Position numbers and translations under genes: made by a program
The notes under the pieces: generated by a model
Database searches by the model: none
The model's input: the letters and a program-made list of their open reading frames with translations, nothing else
Told to the model about the DNA's origin: nothing
Assembly (NCBI RefSeq): GCF_023734135.1
Contig: NZ_AP025730.1
Span: 1,364,001 to 1,428,000, forward strand
Source: Sphaerotilus microaerophilus
GTDB lineage: Bacteria > Pseudomonadota > Gammaproteobacteria > Burkholderiales > Burkholderiaceae_C
Direction of reading: 5' to 3'
Length of the DNA stretch: 64,000 nucleotides
Shown here: one piece after another, positions 41,268 through 49,500 of the stretch
Numbering within the stretch: position 1 is the stretch's first letter
Layout of the letters: each line of letters begins with the position of its first letter

Positions 41268-43035
41268 AACGGCCCGGTGCTGCGTCCAGCACCGCCTCGC
41301 TGGGAATGGTGCGAGGCTGGACCGTACCACGGCTGCGGGCCTTGAGCCAGTCGTTCCAGGCCTCCCACCAGGAGCCTTCGTGTCGCACGGCGGCCTGTTC
41401 CCAGGCATCGGGCGCCATCCAGGGCGAGCTGGCCGGGGTGGTCAGGATGCGGTAGTGGCGGCGGGCGTGGCCGGGTTCGCTGACGATGCCGGCGTTGTGC
41501 CCGCCATTGGCCAGCGCGAAGGTGACCTCGGTCTCGGTCAGGCTGTGGATCTTGTAGACCGAGTGCCAGGGCGAGACGTGGTCCTTCTCGGTGCCGACGA
41601 CGAACATCGGCACGCGCAGGTCGGACAGCGCCACCGGCCGGTCCTCGACCTCGTAGCGGTGCTCGGCGAGCTGGTTCTCCAGGTACAGGCGGTGCAGGTA
41701 CTGGCTGTGCATGCGCGCGGGCATGCGGGTGGTGTCGGCGTTCCAGGCCATCAGGTCGTTCGGGTCGGTGCGCTCGCCGAACAGGTAGGCGCGCATGCGG
41801 GCCGACCAGACCAGATCACGCGCGTGCAGGAACTGGAACGAGCCGGCCATCTGCTTGCCGGTCAGGTAGCCGCGCTCGCGCATCATGGCTTCGAGCAGGT
41901 GCACCTGGGACTCGTCGATGAAGATGCCCAGCTCGCCGGGCTCCTTGAAATCGGTCTCGGCCGCCAGCAGGGTGACGCTGGCCAGCGCGGGCATCTCGTC
42001 GGCGCCCCGGACCTGCTGCGGGCGCGCCAGCGCGGCGCAGGCGATGGCCAGCAGCGTGCCGCCCAGGCAGTAGCCGCAGGCGTGCACCGGCGCGTCGGGA
42101 ACGATGCGGCGGATCGCCTTCAGCGGCTCGAAGATGCCCCAGTCCAGGTAGTCGTTGAACTCGATGGCGGCGTCGGCCTCGTCCGGGTTGTGCCAGCTCA
42201 GGATGAAGACAGTGTGGCCCTGGTCGGTCAGCCAGCGCACGAAGGAGTTGTGCGGGCTGAGATCGAGGATGTAGTACTTCATGATCCACGACGGGACGAT
42301 GAAGATCGGCTCGGCCTGCACCTTCTTCGTCGTGGGCGCGTACTGGATCAGCTCGACCAGCCGGTTGCGGAACACCACCGCGCCCGGCGTCACCGCCACG
42401 TCGCGGCCGGGCAGGTAGCTGCGCTCGCGCGGCTTCAGGCGAGCCAGGCCGTGCTCCTCGCGCCAGTCGTCCAGCGCGTTCTCGGCACCGCGCAGCAGGT
42501 TGGCGCCGGCCTCTTCGCGGGTGACCTTCATGATCTCGGGGTTGGCGGGGCTGTTGCTCGGGCTGAGCATGTCCAGCCACTGCCGGGCGAAGGCGTGCAC
42601 CACGTCGGTGTGGTGGCGGTTCATGCCTTCGAGCTGCGTGGCCGTGTCCCACCAGCGTTCGGCCTGGTGGTGGGCCTGCACCCAGCCGGCCCAGGGCCAC
42701 TGCTGCCACTCCGGCGCGGCAAAGCGCGGGTCGCGCAGCGGCTCGTTGTTGACGATGTGCGTGCTGGCGTCCGGGTTGTGCGCCCCTGCGCCGACGCTGG
42801 TGGCCAGCCACTCGACCGCCGCGGTCTGGGCCTGCGCGGCCAGTCCCAGCGCCTTGGCCGGCTGGGTGACCAGGTGCAGGGCCCAGTCCTGCCAGGCCAG
42901 CGCCAGGGTGATGGGCGACAGGCCGCCACCCACCTTGCCGTACAGGGCGTGCAGACCGCGGTCGAACTCGTGGGCGGCGTCCATCACGCGGGTCGGACGG
43001 GCGGCGGGGAGATGGGCTCGGGGTGCGGCTGCCAT
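41242..43035 (-). CDS. phaC: Class I polyhydroxyalkanoate synthase
   Basis: Polymerises 3-hydroxyacyl-CoA into polyhydroxyalkanoate on granules. ATG 43035 is chosen because GGAG lies six bases upstream; 597 residues, class I length. An ATG at 42984 has no ribosome-binding site. The lipase-like box ACGYCLGGTLLA supplies the catalytic cysteine; GTEKDHVSPWHSV and ANGGHNAG supply Asp and His. FIVPSWIMKYYILDL and SWHNPDEADA are family signatures. It lies 45 bases downstream of ackA in an operon with pta, linking acetyl-CoA overflow to polymer storage; phaA/phaB are not nearby. Confidence 0.95.
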   Translation of the reverse strand: MAAAPRAHLPAARPTRVMDAAHEFDRGLHALYGKVGGGLSPITLALAWQDWALHLVTQPAKALGLAAQAQTAAVEWLATSVGAGAHNPDASTHIVNNEPLRDPRFAAPEWQQWPWAGWVQAHHQAERWWDTATQLEGMNRHHTDVVHAFARQWLDMLSPSNSPANPEIMKVTREEAGANLLRGAENALDDWREEHGLARLKPRERSYLPGRDVAVTPGAVVFRNRLVELIQYAPTTKKVQAEPIFIVPSWIMKYYILDLSPHNSFVRWLTDQGHTVFILSWHNPDEADAAIEFNDYLDWGIFEPLKAIRRIVPDAPVHACGYCLGGTLLAIACAALARPQQVRGADEMPALASVTLLAAETDFKEPGELGIFIDESQVHLLEAMMRERGYLTGKQMAGSFQFLHARDLVWSARMRAYLFGERTDPNDLMAWNADTTRMPARMHSQYLHRLYLENQLAEHRYEVEDRPVALSDLRVPMFVVGTEKDHVSPWHSVYKIHSLTETEVTFALANGGHNAGIVSEPGHARRHYRILTTPASSPWMAPDAWEQAAVRHEGSWWEAWNDWLKARSRGTVQPRTIPSEAVLDAAPGRYVHECYND

Positions 43036-43079
43036 GGTGGCTCCGTGTTGTCGGTCGGGTAGGAGGGGGGCGCTCGGGT

Positions 43080-44336
43080 TCAGGCGGCGTCGGCGGGCTC
43101 GATGAGTTGCCAGGCCGCCTGTGCGGCCACGCGGCCCTCGTCGGTGGGCACCACCCAGACCTGCACGCGGCTGTCCGCTGCGTGGATGGGCAGGCTGCGG
43201 CTGCCGTCGGCAGCCAGGTTGGCCTCGGCATCCAGGCGCACGCCCAGGTAGGCCAGGCCCTCGGCCAGGTCGGCACGCACCTGCGCGTCGTGCTCGCCGA
43301 TGCCGCCGGTGAAGGCCAGCAGGTCGAGTCCGCCCAGCGTGGCGACCAGCGCGCCGGACTCCCGCTTGAGCCGGTGGCCGAACAGGGCGATCGCCTCGAC
43401 CGCCTCGGCGTGGCCGTCGCGCGCTGCGGCGCGCAGGTGGCGCAGGTCGCCGCTCAGGCCGGAGACGCCGAGCAGGCCGCTTTCCTTGTAGAGCAGGCGC
43501 TCGACGCGCGGCAACTCCCAGCCGGCGCGCCAGAGGTGCAGCAGGATGCCGGGGTCGAGCTGGCCGCAGCGGCTGCCCATCATCAGGCCGTCCAGGGCCG
43601 AAAAGCCCATCGAGCTGGCGATGCTGCGCCCGCTGCGCGCGGCGCAGAGGCTGGCGCCACTGCCCAGGTGGGCCATCAGCACGCGGCCGGTGGCGCGCTC
43701 GCTGTGGCGGCGCAGCACCTGCATCAGGTACTCGTAGGACAGGCCGTGGAAGCCGTAGCGTCTCAGCCCCTCGTCGTGCAGCGCGCGCGGCAGGGCGTAG
43801 CGCTGCTCCAGTGCCGGCATGCCGGCGTGGAAGGCGGTGTCGAAACAGCCGACCTGCATCAGCGCCGGGTAGGCGCGCTGCAGCGCGCGCACGCCGGCCA
43901 GGTTGTGCGGCTGGTGCAGCGGCGCGAGTGGCTCCAGCGTGGCCAGGCGAGCAATCAGCGCATCGTCCAGCGCCACCGGCTTGGTGCAGAAGCTGCCTCC
44001 GTGCACGACGCGGTGCGCCACCGCGACCACCTGCGCCTGCGGCGCCGTGGCGGCCAGGTGCGCGCGCATGGCCGCCAGGGCGAGGTCGAAGCGCTCGCGG
44101 TCGCTGGCGGCAGCGGGGGCGTCGAGCGCACGGGCCGCCCCGTCGGCCGGGCACAGGCGCAGCTGCCCGCCGGGTTGCAGGCCGTCGATCTGGCCGCCGG
44201 CGTAGGCGCCCGGGTAGGCGCTGCCGCTCGCCTGCGGAGTCTCGCGCGGGTAGAGCGCGAACTTCAGCGTGGACGAGCCGGCATTGACCACCAGCACGGC
44301 GTCGTTCGTGCTGGACGGGGAGGAGGGCTGGGACAT
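43080..44336 (-). CDS. ackA: Acetate kinase
   Basis: Interconverts acetyl phosphate and acetate with ATP. The 418 residues carry LVVNAGSSTLKFALYP (Thr where Ser is commoner), VAHRVVHGGSFC, FDTAFHAGMP, YGFHGLSYEYL, MAHLGSGASLCA and FTGGIGEHDAQVR, all ASKHA-kinase signatures. Together with the preceding phosphate acyltransferase it completes an acetyl-CoA to acetate route with ATP gain. Its partner gene lies 99 bases upstream and phaC 44 bases downstream on the same strand. Confidence 0.96.
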   Translation of the reverse strand: MSQPSSPSSTNDAVLVVNAGSSTLKFALYPRETPQASGSAYPGAYAGGQIDGLQPGGQLRLCPADGAARALDAPAAASDRERFDLALAAMRAHLAATAPQAQVVAVAHRVVHGGSFCTKPVALDDALIARLATLEPLAPLHQPHNLAGVRALQRAYPALMQVGCFDTAFHAGMPALEQRYALPRALHDEGLRRYGFHGLSYEYLMQVLRRHSERATGRVLMAHLGSGASLCAARSGRSIASSMGFSALDGLMMGSRCGQLDPGILLHLWRAGWELPRVERLLYKESGLLGVSGLSGDLRHLRAAARDGHAEAVEAIALFGHRLKRESGALVATLGGLDLLAFTGGIGEHDAQVRADLAEGLAYLGVRLDAEANLAADGSRSLPIHAADSRVQVWVVPTDEGRVAAQAAWQLIEPADAA

Positions 44337-44435
44337 GGGCAGCGGGGCGAAAGACGGGTCGAAGGGCTGGGCGCGATCAGGCCGGGCTCAGGGCCCGGTT
44401 GATGCCCTGAGTCACGGCTGGGATCACGGGCCGGA

Positions 44436-45890
44436 TCACGGCCGGCGCTGGCGCCAGGCCAGGGCGAGGCGGGCGGCCAGTGCGGCCGAAGCCAGGCGCG
44501 AGGCCTCGCCATCGGCGCGGCTGGTCAGCGCGATCGGCACCCGGGCGCCCAGCACGATGCCGCAGGAGGCTGCACCGGCGAGGTATTCGAGCTGCTTGGC
44601 CAGCATGTTGCCGGCTTCCAGGTCCGGCACCATCAGGATGTCGGCATCGCCCGCCACGGTGGACTTGATGCCCTTGATGCGCGCCGCTTCGGCGGAGATG
44701 GCGTTGTCGAAGGCCAGCGGGCCGTCCAGCACGCCGCCAACGATCTGGCCGCGGTCGGCCATCTTGCACAGCGCGGCGGCGTCGAGCGTGGAGGCGATCT
44801 TCGGCGTCACGGTTTCCACCGCCGACAGGATGGCCACCTTCGGCGTGGCCACGCCCAGCGCGCGCGCCAGGTCGATGGCGTTGCTGATGATGTCGGCCTT
44901 CTCTTCCAGCGTCGGCACGATGTTGATCGCCGCGTCGGTGATCAGCACCGGCTTCGGGTAGGCCGGGATGTCGAAGCGGAAGACGTGCGAGATGCGGCGC
45001 TTGGTGCGCATCTTCGGTTCGGCGATCACCGCGTGCATCAGCTCGTCGGTGTGCAGGCTGCCCTTGATGAGCATCTCGGCGGTGCCCTCGGCGGCCAGTG
45101 CGACGGCGCGCTGCGCCGCGGCATGGCTGTGCTCCACCGACTCGATGTGCACACCGGTCAGGTCGATGCCCAGTTCAGCGGCCACGGCGCGGATGCGCGT
45201 CTCCGGGCCGATCAGGATCGGCACGATCAGGCCACGGTCGGCCGCGGCCATCGCGCCGGCCAGCGAAGTGGCGTCGCAGGGGTGCACCACCGCGCAGGCC
45301 ACCGGGCGGGCCACGCCTTCGGGCGAGGCGGCGGCGATGTCGGCGGCCCAGCCGTCCACCCAGGTGGCCAGGCGGGCGTCGGGGTCGAACAGGTGCAGCG
45401 TGGGCAGCGTCGTGAGCGGGCGGCGCACGCGCTGGGTCGGGGCGCGCACCAGGGCCTCGCCGCTCACCACGGTGGCGCCCTTCTGGTTGACGACGCGGCA
45501 GTCCAGCGTCAGTTGCTTGCGCTCGGGGTCGCGGGCGGTGACGACGGCCTCGACCTCCAGCGTATCGCCAGCGCGCACCGGCAGGTGGAAGTGCAGCACC
45601 TGGCCTTCGTAGATCGTGCCCGGGCCGGGGAAGCGCGTGCCCAGCAGCGAGGAGATCAGCGCGCCGGCCCACATGCCGTGGGCAATCGGGCCGTGGAAGC
45701 GCGAGGCGTTGGCGTACTCCGCATCGATGTGCGCCGGGTTGACGTCGCCCGACACCAGCGCGAAGCTCATGATGTCGTCCTGGGTCAGCGTGCGCGTCAG
45801 GGAGGCGCGTGCGCCGACCGGCATCTCGTCGAAGGTCCGGTTGGTGATGAAGTGCTCGTCGGCAAGGCCGTGCAGGTCGGGGGCGTTCAT
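44436..45890 (-). CDS. Bifunctional MaoC-like hydratase / phosphate acyltransferase
   Basis: A 484-residue fusion. Residues 1-150 form a MaoC hot-dog domain (FALVSGDVNPAHIDAEYANA, GMWAGALISSLLGTRFPG), the (R)-specific enoyl-CoA hydratase motif. Residues 165-484 are a phosphate acetyl/butyryltransferase (VHPCDATSLAGAMAAADRG, LITDAAINIVPTLEEKADII-type sequence, GPLAFDNAIS). Phosphate acetyltransferase activity is implied by the adjacent ackA. The hydratase half could supply (R)-3-hydroxyacyl-CoA to the phaC product two genes downstream; that coupling is an inference. First gene of the operon. Confidence 0.92.
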   Translation of the reverse strand: MNAPDLHGLADEHFITNRTFDEMPVGARASLTRTLTQDDIMSFALVSGDVNPAHIDAEYANASRFHGPIAHGMWAGALISSLLGTRFPGPGTIYEGQVLHFHLPVRAGDTLEVEAVVTARDPERKQLTLDCRVVNQKGATVVSGEALVRAPTQRVRRPLTTLPTLHLFDPDARLATWVDGWAADIAAASPEGVARPVACAVVHPCDATSLAGAMAAADRGLIVPILIGPETRIRAVAAELGIDLTGVHIESVEHSHAAAQRAVALAAEGTAEMLIKGSLHTDELMHAVIAEPKMRTKRRISHVFRFDIPAYPKPVLITDAAINIVPTLEEKADIISNAIDLARALGVATPKVAILSAVETVTPKIASTLDAAALCKMADRGQIVGGVLDGPLAFDNAISAEAARIKGIKSTVAGDADILMVPDLEAGNMLAKQLEYLAGAASCGIVLGARVPIALTSRADGEASRLASAALAARLALAWRQRRP

Positions 45891-46191
45891 GGGTCGAGTG
45901 TCCTACCTGGAGATGACAGCGGAGGCCAGGTCCCCCGGCGCGCGCCGCAGTGCTGCGACACGGCAACTTCGAGCCTAGACCCACATCCGGACGGTGAAGC
46001 GGCCAACAAGAACCCCTTCGTCTTCCATATGCGGGTTTACCCGAGTACCGCAAGCATGCCAGCGCGGGGACTGCTTTCTCGTGACCACCGGGGTGCTTTG
46101 GTGGCTGAATTGATGAGCATCAATCCGCCGTGTTGGCCGCAGGTCGAAAGCGTTCGCAATTCACTGGGCCCTGCCTGGTCCCCTGGCCAGA
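45891..46191. other. Intergenic gap upstream of the pta-ackA-phaC operon
   Basis: 301 bases between the divergently placed operon start and the 3' end of the HNH gene. It should carry the operon promoter, but I see no convincing hexamer pair. It contains locally AT-richer sequence around 46016-46130 and no frame with coding character. Confidence 0.5.
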
Positions 46192-46923
46192 TCAGATCTT
46201 GCGCCCGGACTTGAGCTGGTCGGGATTGGGGGCCGGCCGCACCAGTGCGCCCTGGCTGTCGAAGCAGCCGCTTTCCGCCGTACCGGGAAAGGCCTTGACG
46301 AGGCGTGCGCGCATGTCCGCATCGTCGGCGAACACCGTCATCCACACGCTGAAGAAGCCGCGCGCCTGCGCCAGCTTCACGATCATGCGGCGCAGCGGCT
46401 CCAGCTGCGGCTGGGCCCGCAGTTCGGCGCGGGCCTCGCTGGCCTCCAGCCAGGCCTGCATGCGCTGGCTCACGCGGTCCAGTGCCACCTGCGCCTCGTT
46501 GCTGCTGCTGCTGGCGGTGGCGGCCTTGTCCAGCCCGACCAGCGCCAGCAGCGCCTGGGCCTTGCGGGTGCGCGCAGCGGTGAGTTTCGGCGCCACCTGC
46601 ACCCGCCCATCGGCGGTGTACAGGAAGGCCGCGGCGGTGTTGTCCCGGTCCGGCAGCAGCAGCTCGGCCAGCACGGCGTCCCGGTCGCCCTTGGTCGAGT
46701 TGCAGTTCACGCAGCCCAGCAGGTAGTTGGTCCAGCGCCCGATCAGCCCGGCGTAGGGCGCCAGCGCCTTGGGCTGGATGTGCTCGACGGCGAGATTGGT
46801 CGGGATCGGCCGCTCGCAGTAGCTGCAGTACAGGCCCATGCGCGCCACCAGTGGTGCCAGTGCGGCGGTGTAGGGGCTGTAATCCTCGGTCTGCGGTGAG
46901 GGGCCGCGGCGCACGGGTCGCAT
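46192..46923 (-). CDS. HNH endonuclease, PtuB-like
   Basis: A 243-residue nuclease starting MRPVRRGPSPQTEDYSPY. The HNH/zinc core comprises Cys33 and Cys36 (YCSYCERP), Glu47-His48 (AVEHIQPK), Asn66 (RWTNYLLG) and Cys71/Cys74 (GCVNCNSTKGD). This resembles the TIGR02646-type HNH proteins that serve as effectors (PtuB) in Septu and retron Ec78 anti-phage systems. It starts 21 bases after the ATPase gene on the same strand, in the PtuA-PtuB order. The defence role is inferred from family and pairing. Confidence 0.82.
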   Translation of the reverse strand: MRPVRRGPSPQTEDYSPYTAALAPLVARMGLYCSYCERPIPTNLAVEHIQPKALAPYAGLIGRWTNYLLGCVNCNSTKGDRDAVLAELLLPDRDNTAAAFLYTADGRVQVAPKLTAARTRKAQALLALVGLDKAATASSSSNEAQVALDRVSQRMQAWLEASEARAELRAQPQLEPLRRMIVKLAQARGFFSVWMTVFADDADMRARLVKAFPGTAESGCFDSQGALVRPAPNPDQLKSGRKI

Positions 46924-46944
46924 CGTCGTCTTGCCTCCCGTGCT

Positions 46945-48270
46945 TCAGCGACCGAGCCGCGCCACCCGCTTCATCTCCAGGAAGGCCTGGAAGGCGGGGT
47001 TGTCGGCGAACGGTGCCAGCTGGCTCTGCAGCGCCTCCTCGTAGGCGGCCAGCCGTTCGGCCGGCGCGGCCTTGGCGCGCTCCAGCGTGGCGAGGTACTC
47101 GCGCGCCGCACCGCGCATGGCGCCGTAGCGGGCGCCGGTGGCGGGCTGGTCCACGCCCATCAGGCCGCTGGCGATCTCCTCGATCGACAGGTTGCCGAGT
47201 TCCGCGGTCGGCTGGCCCGCCAGCATCATCAGCTCATGCCCGCCGCGCAGCGACTGCACGATGAAGGGCGAGTCGCTCGCCGCGACGAACTGCAGGGCCG
47301 GGAAGTGCGCGCGCAGCAGGTCGGCCACGCCGCGCTGCGCACGCGGGTGCAGGTGCAGCTCCAGTTCGTCGATCAGCACCAGCCCGGGCGTGCCCGCCAG
47401 TGCGCTCGGGCCAAGGGAGGGGTTGAGCGCCAGGGCACGCTGCGCCAGGTCGGCCACCAGCGCGGCCAGCGCCAGGCTGCCGTGGCCGAGCCCGGCGAAT
47501 GCCAGCGGCGTGCCGCTGCTGCGCTCGATCAGCAGTTCGCTGCGTCGGTGGTCGCGCTTCAGCCCGGTGATGTCGGGTCGGGTCAGCTGCAGCGCCGCCA
47601 GCACTGCAGCATCGACCCCCGCAGCGACGGCCTTGGCCGCTGCGGTGGCCCGGGCAGGGCGCAACGCCAGCACCCACGGTGCCAGGGCGGCGGCGTCCAG
47701 CCGGGCATCGAGGGCATCGGGGGCCGGTCGGAAGCGCTCTGCCGCGGTGCTCGGCGCGACGGTGGGCTTCGCGCGGGACCGGGCTGCGACGGGGCTGAAG
47801 CGCTCCGACCCGTAGCCGACGATGAGCGGCAGTGTCGGCTCCGCCTCGGCTGCCCCGGCTGCCCCGGCTGCCCCGGCGGCTCGGGTGCCGAACACGCCCC
47901 GCACCCGGTTGCGCAGCTCGGCGAGTCCGTCCGGTGCGCCCCGTGTGCCGGTGGCGGGTGCTCCGGCCTGGCGCGACCAAGCCAGCAACGGGCCGCCGAG
48001 CAGCTCGCCATGCACCTCGATGACCGGCCTGGCTGCCCGGCTGCGCGTGCCGCCGGCCGCCGCGGTGTCCGCATCGCCCAGGGGGCGCAGGTCCGCGCCG
48101 CGGGGCAGGCCCAGCCACACCGCCGCTGCGGCGCTGGCCAGCGCGGCGAGCACGCTGCTCTTGCCGGCGCCGGGCGGGCCGATCACGACGTTGAACTGCG
48201 GCGCGAGGTTGAACTCGCGGCGCGCGCCGATGGCGCGGAAGTCCTGCAGGGCGAGGTGGGCGAGGCGCAT
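46945..48270 (-). CDS. AAA/ABC-type ATPase (RecF/OLD-like), PtuA-like
   Basis: A 441-residue ATPase. It starts MRLAHLALQDFRAIG like SMC/RecF/OLD ATPases, with Walker A GPPGAGKS at residues 31-38, the ABC signature region GLGHGSLALAAL, Walker B LVLIDELELHLHP and the histidine switch AASDSPFIVQSL. No separate nuclease domain follows; the HNH partner is a separate gene 21 bases downstream. A 9-base tandem repeat encodes an AAGAAGAAGAA linker near residue 135. Pairing suggests a Septu-like defence unit. Confidence 0.82.
   Translation of the reverse strand: MRLAHLALQDFRAIGARREFNLAPQFNVVIGPPGAGKSSVLAALASAAAAVWLGLPRGADLRPLGDADTAAAGGTRSRAARPVIEVHGELLGGPLLAWSRQAGAPATGTRGAPDGLAELRNRVRGVFGTRAAGAAGAAGAAEAEPTLPLIVGYGSERFSPVAARSRAKPTVAPSTAAERFRPAPDALDARLDAAALAPWVLALRPARATAAAKAVAAGVDAAVLAALQLTRPDITGLKRDHRRSELLIERSSGTPLAFAGLGHGSLALAALVADLAQRALALNPSLGPSALAGTPGLVLIDELELHLHPRAQRGVADLLRAHFPALQFVAASDSPFIVQSLRGGHELMMLAGQPTAELGNLSIEEIASGLMGVDQPATGARYGAMRGAAREYLATLERAKAAPAERLAAYEEALQSQLAPFADNPAFQAFLEMKRVARLGR
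47848..47874. repeat. 9-base tandem repeat within the ATPase gene
   Basis: Three exact copies of GGCTGCCCC. On the coding (minus) strand they encode the alanine/glycine linker AAGAAGAAG. Unit length is a multiple of three, so copy-number change would keep the frame. Confidence 0.85.
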
Positions 48271-48397
48271 GGCGACCCATTCTGGCGCAGCGATGGCGGA
48301 TCCTCGGCGCCGCTTGTGTAACCGGCCTGTCGTGCAAACTTGCCGCTGCGCCCTCAGCGTGACATCCTGCCCGGGTGGAACTTTCCGGAGCAGCGAG

Positions 48398-48931
48398 ATG
48401 ATCTATCTGCGCATGGCCGTCAGCCTGGCGGCATTGTTGTTCGCGGGGTTCCTGGGCTACCGCTGGGGAGCATCGGGTCTGGAGGAAGCGCGTGCGCAGC
48501 TCGCGGCGATCGCCCGGACGGCCGACGAGGCCAAGGCGGCGCAGGTGGCCTCCCAGCAGCGCCTGGATGCGCAGATGAAGGCGCAGGCCGACGAGCACGC
48601 CGCCCGGCTGAAGGCGCAGGCGGAGGGCTTCGAGGCACAGAAGGCCGAGTTGAGCGCCAGCCTCGGCAAGGTGAGCGAGCGGCTCAAGGTGGTGGACAGC
48701 CAGCGCCAGGGCAACAGCGCCCGGCTGGCGCAGCTGCAGGCAGGGATGGCGACCGCCACCGGCGCTCAACTCGCTGAACTGACGCAGCTCAAGGACGAGC
48801 TGGAACGCAAGGACCGCCAGATGGCCCGGCAGCAGGCGGGCCTGAGCTGCCTGGCGACCCCCGTGCCGGCCGAGGAGCTGGCGACACTGAACCGGGTGCT
48901 GGCCCCGGCCCTGCCAGGAGGGACGCCATGA
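48398..48931 (+). CDS. Inner-membrane spanin-like coiled-coil protein (Rz-type)
   Basis: A 177-residue protein starting at ATG 48398 after CCGGAG. One N-terminal membrane helix (MAVSLAALLFAGFLGYRWG) is followed by a long charged coiled coil (residues 28-140, rich in Ala, Gln, Glu, Lys). This is the topology of phage i-spanins, which fuse inner and outer membranes at lysis. The stop overlaps the start of a lipoprotein gene as ATGA, the usual Rz/Rz1 arrangement. No sequence signature proves it; the call rests on topology plus neighbours. Confidence 0.65.
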   Translation: MIYLRMAVSLAALLFAGFLGYRWGASGLEEARAQLAAIARTADEAKAAQVASQQRLDAQMKAQADEHAARLKAQAEGFEAQKAELSASLGKVSERLKVVDSQRQGNSARLAQLQAGMATATGAQLAELTQLKDELERKDRQMARQQAGLSCLATPVPAEELATLNRVLAPALPGGTP

Positions 48932-49335
48932 GGACCGACCTGCCCATGCACCGCCATGTGAACCGCGCCATGAACCGCGCCATGAACCGCCACGCGACGC
49001 GCGCGGGCTGCCGGCCGGCACCGTGGTTGCTGCCGGTGCTGTTGCTGCCCTTGTGGGGGTGCTCGACCACCTATGTGCCGGTGGTCACCCCGCCCCTGAA
49101 GTGCGAGACACCTGCCGCGCTGCGGCAGGGCTGCGCCGCACCGACGCTGCTCAAGGAAGGCAGCACCTACGGCGAGTTGCTTGGCGCCTACTTGCAGGAC
49201 CGCCAGGCCCTGCAACGCTGTGCCTTGCAGCACGAGGCGCTGAAGCAGGCGGTGGCCACCTGCGAGGCGGAGATCGAGCGACACAACGCCGAACTGGTGA
49301 AGCTCAACGACGCCGCATCGCAGAAGAAGCCTTGA
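48928..49335 (+). CDS. Outer-membrane spanin-like lipoprotein (Rz1-type)
   Basis: A 135-residue lipoprotein whose hydrophobic segment LLPVLLLPLWGC places the lipidated cysteine at residue 45. A 12-base tandem repeat encodes NRAMNRAM near the N terminus, so the real start may be one of the internal ATGs. The short mature part is proline-containing near the lipid (TTYVPVVTPPLKCETP), like o-spanins, then helical. It overlaps the i-spanin-like gene by four bases and precedes a GH108 lysozyme gene. Confidence 0.65.
   Translation: MRTDLPMHRHVNRAMNRAMNRHATRAGCRPAPWLLPVLLLPLWGCSTTYVPVVTPPLKCETPAALRQGCAAPTLLKEGSTYGELLGAYLQDRQALQRCALQHEALKQAVATCEAEIERHNAELVKLNDAASQKKP
48961..48984. repeat. 12-base tandem repeat at the start of the o-spanin-like gene
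   Basis: Two exact copies of AACCGCGCCATG, with degenerate flanking copies at 48949 and 48985. Each copy supplies an in-frame ATG, so the repeat multiplies possible start codons for the lipoprotein. Confidence 0.8.
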
Positions 49336-49399
49336 CAGATCACGACCCCGATTGAGGCGGCCTATTGCACCGGTGTGACCAACGGCCAATCTGGCAGAT

Positions 49400-49428
49400 T
49401 TGATCGAGCCGGGGGTTCTGCGTACATT
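49400..49428 (+). promoter_or_regulatory. Candidate sigma-70 promoter for the GH108 endolysin gene
   Basis: TTGATC (49400-49405) and TACATT (49423-49428) are separated by exactly 17 bases. Each matches four of six consensus positions. Transcription would start about 65 bases before the endolysin ATG, giving it expression separate from the spanin-like genes. Confidence 0.45.
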
Positions 49429-49500
49429 GGATCGAGCCCGTGCAGGGGGTGCACGGGAGCGTTGGCCGATGTTCGCTGCTTGCCCAGGAGGAAACCATCC

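Noticed and set aside
43036..44154. N-terminal extension in frame with phaC over ackA, suggesting a fusion
   Set aside because: The extension is a shifted reading of ackA on the same strand; phaC has its own ribosome-binding site before ATG 43035.
46037..46345. 102-codon minus-strand frame crossing the gap at 46 kb
   Set aside because: Overlaps the HNH gene in another frame and shows no coding character in the unique part.
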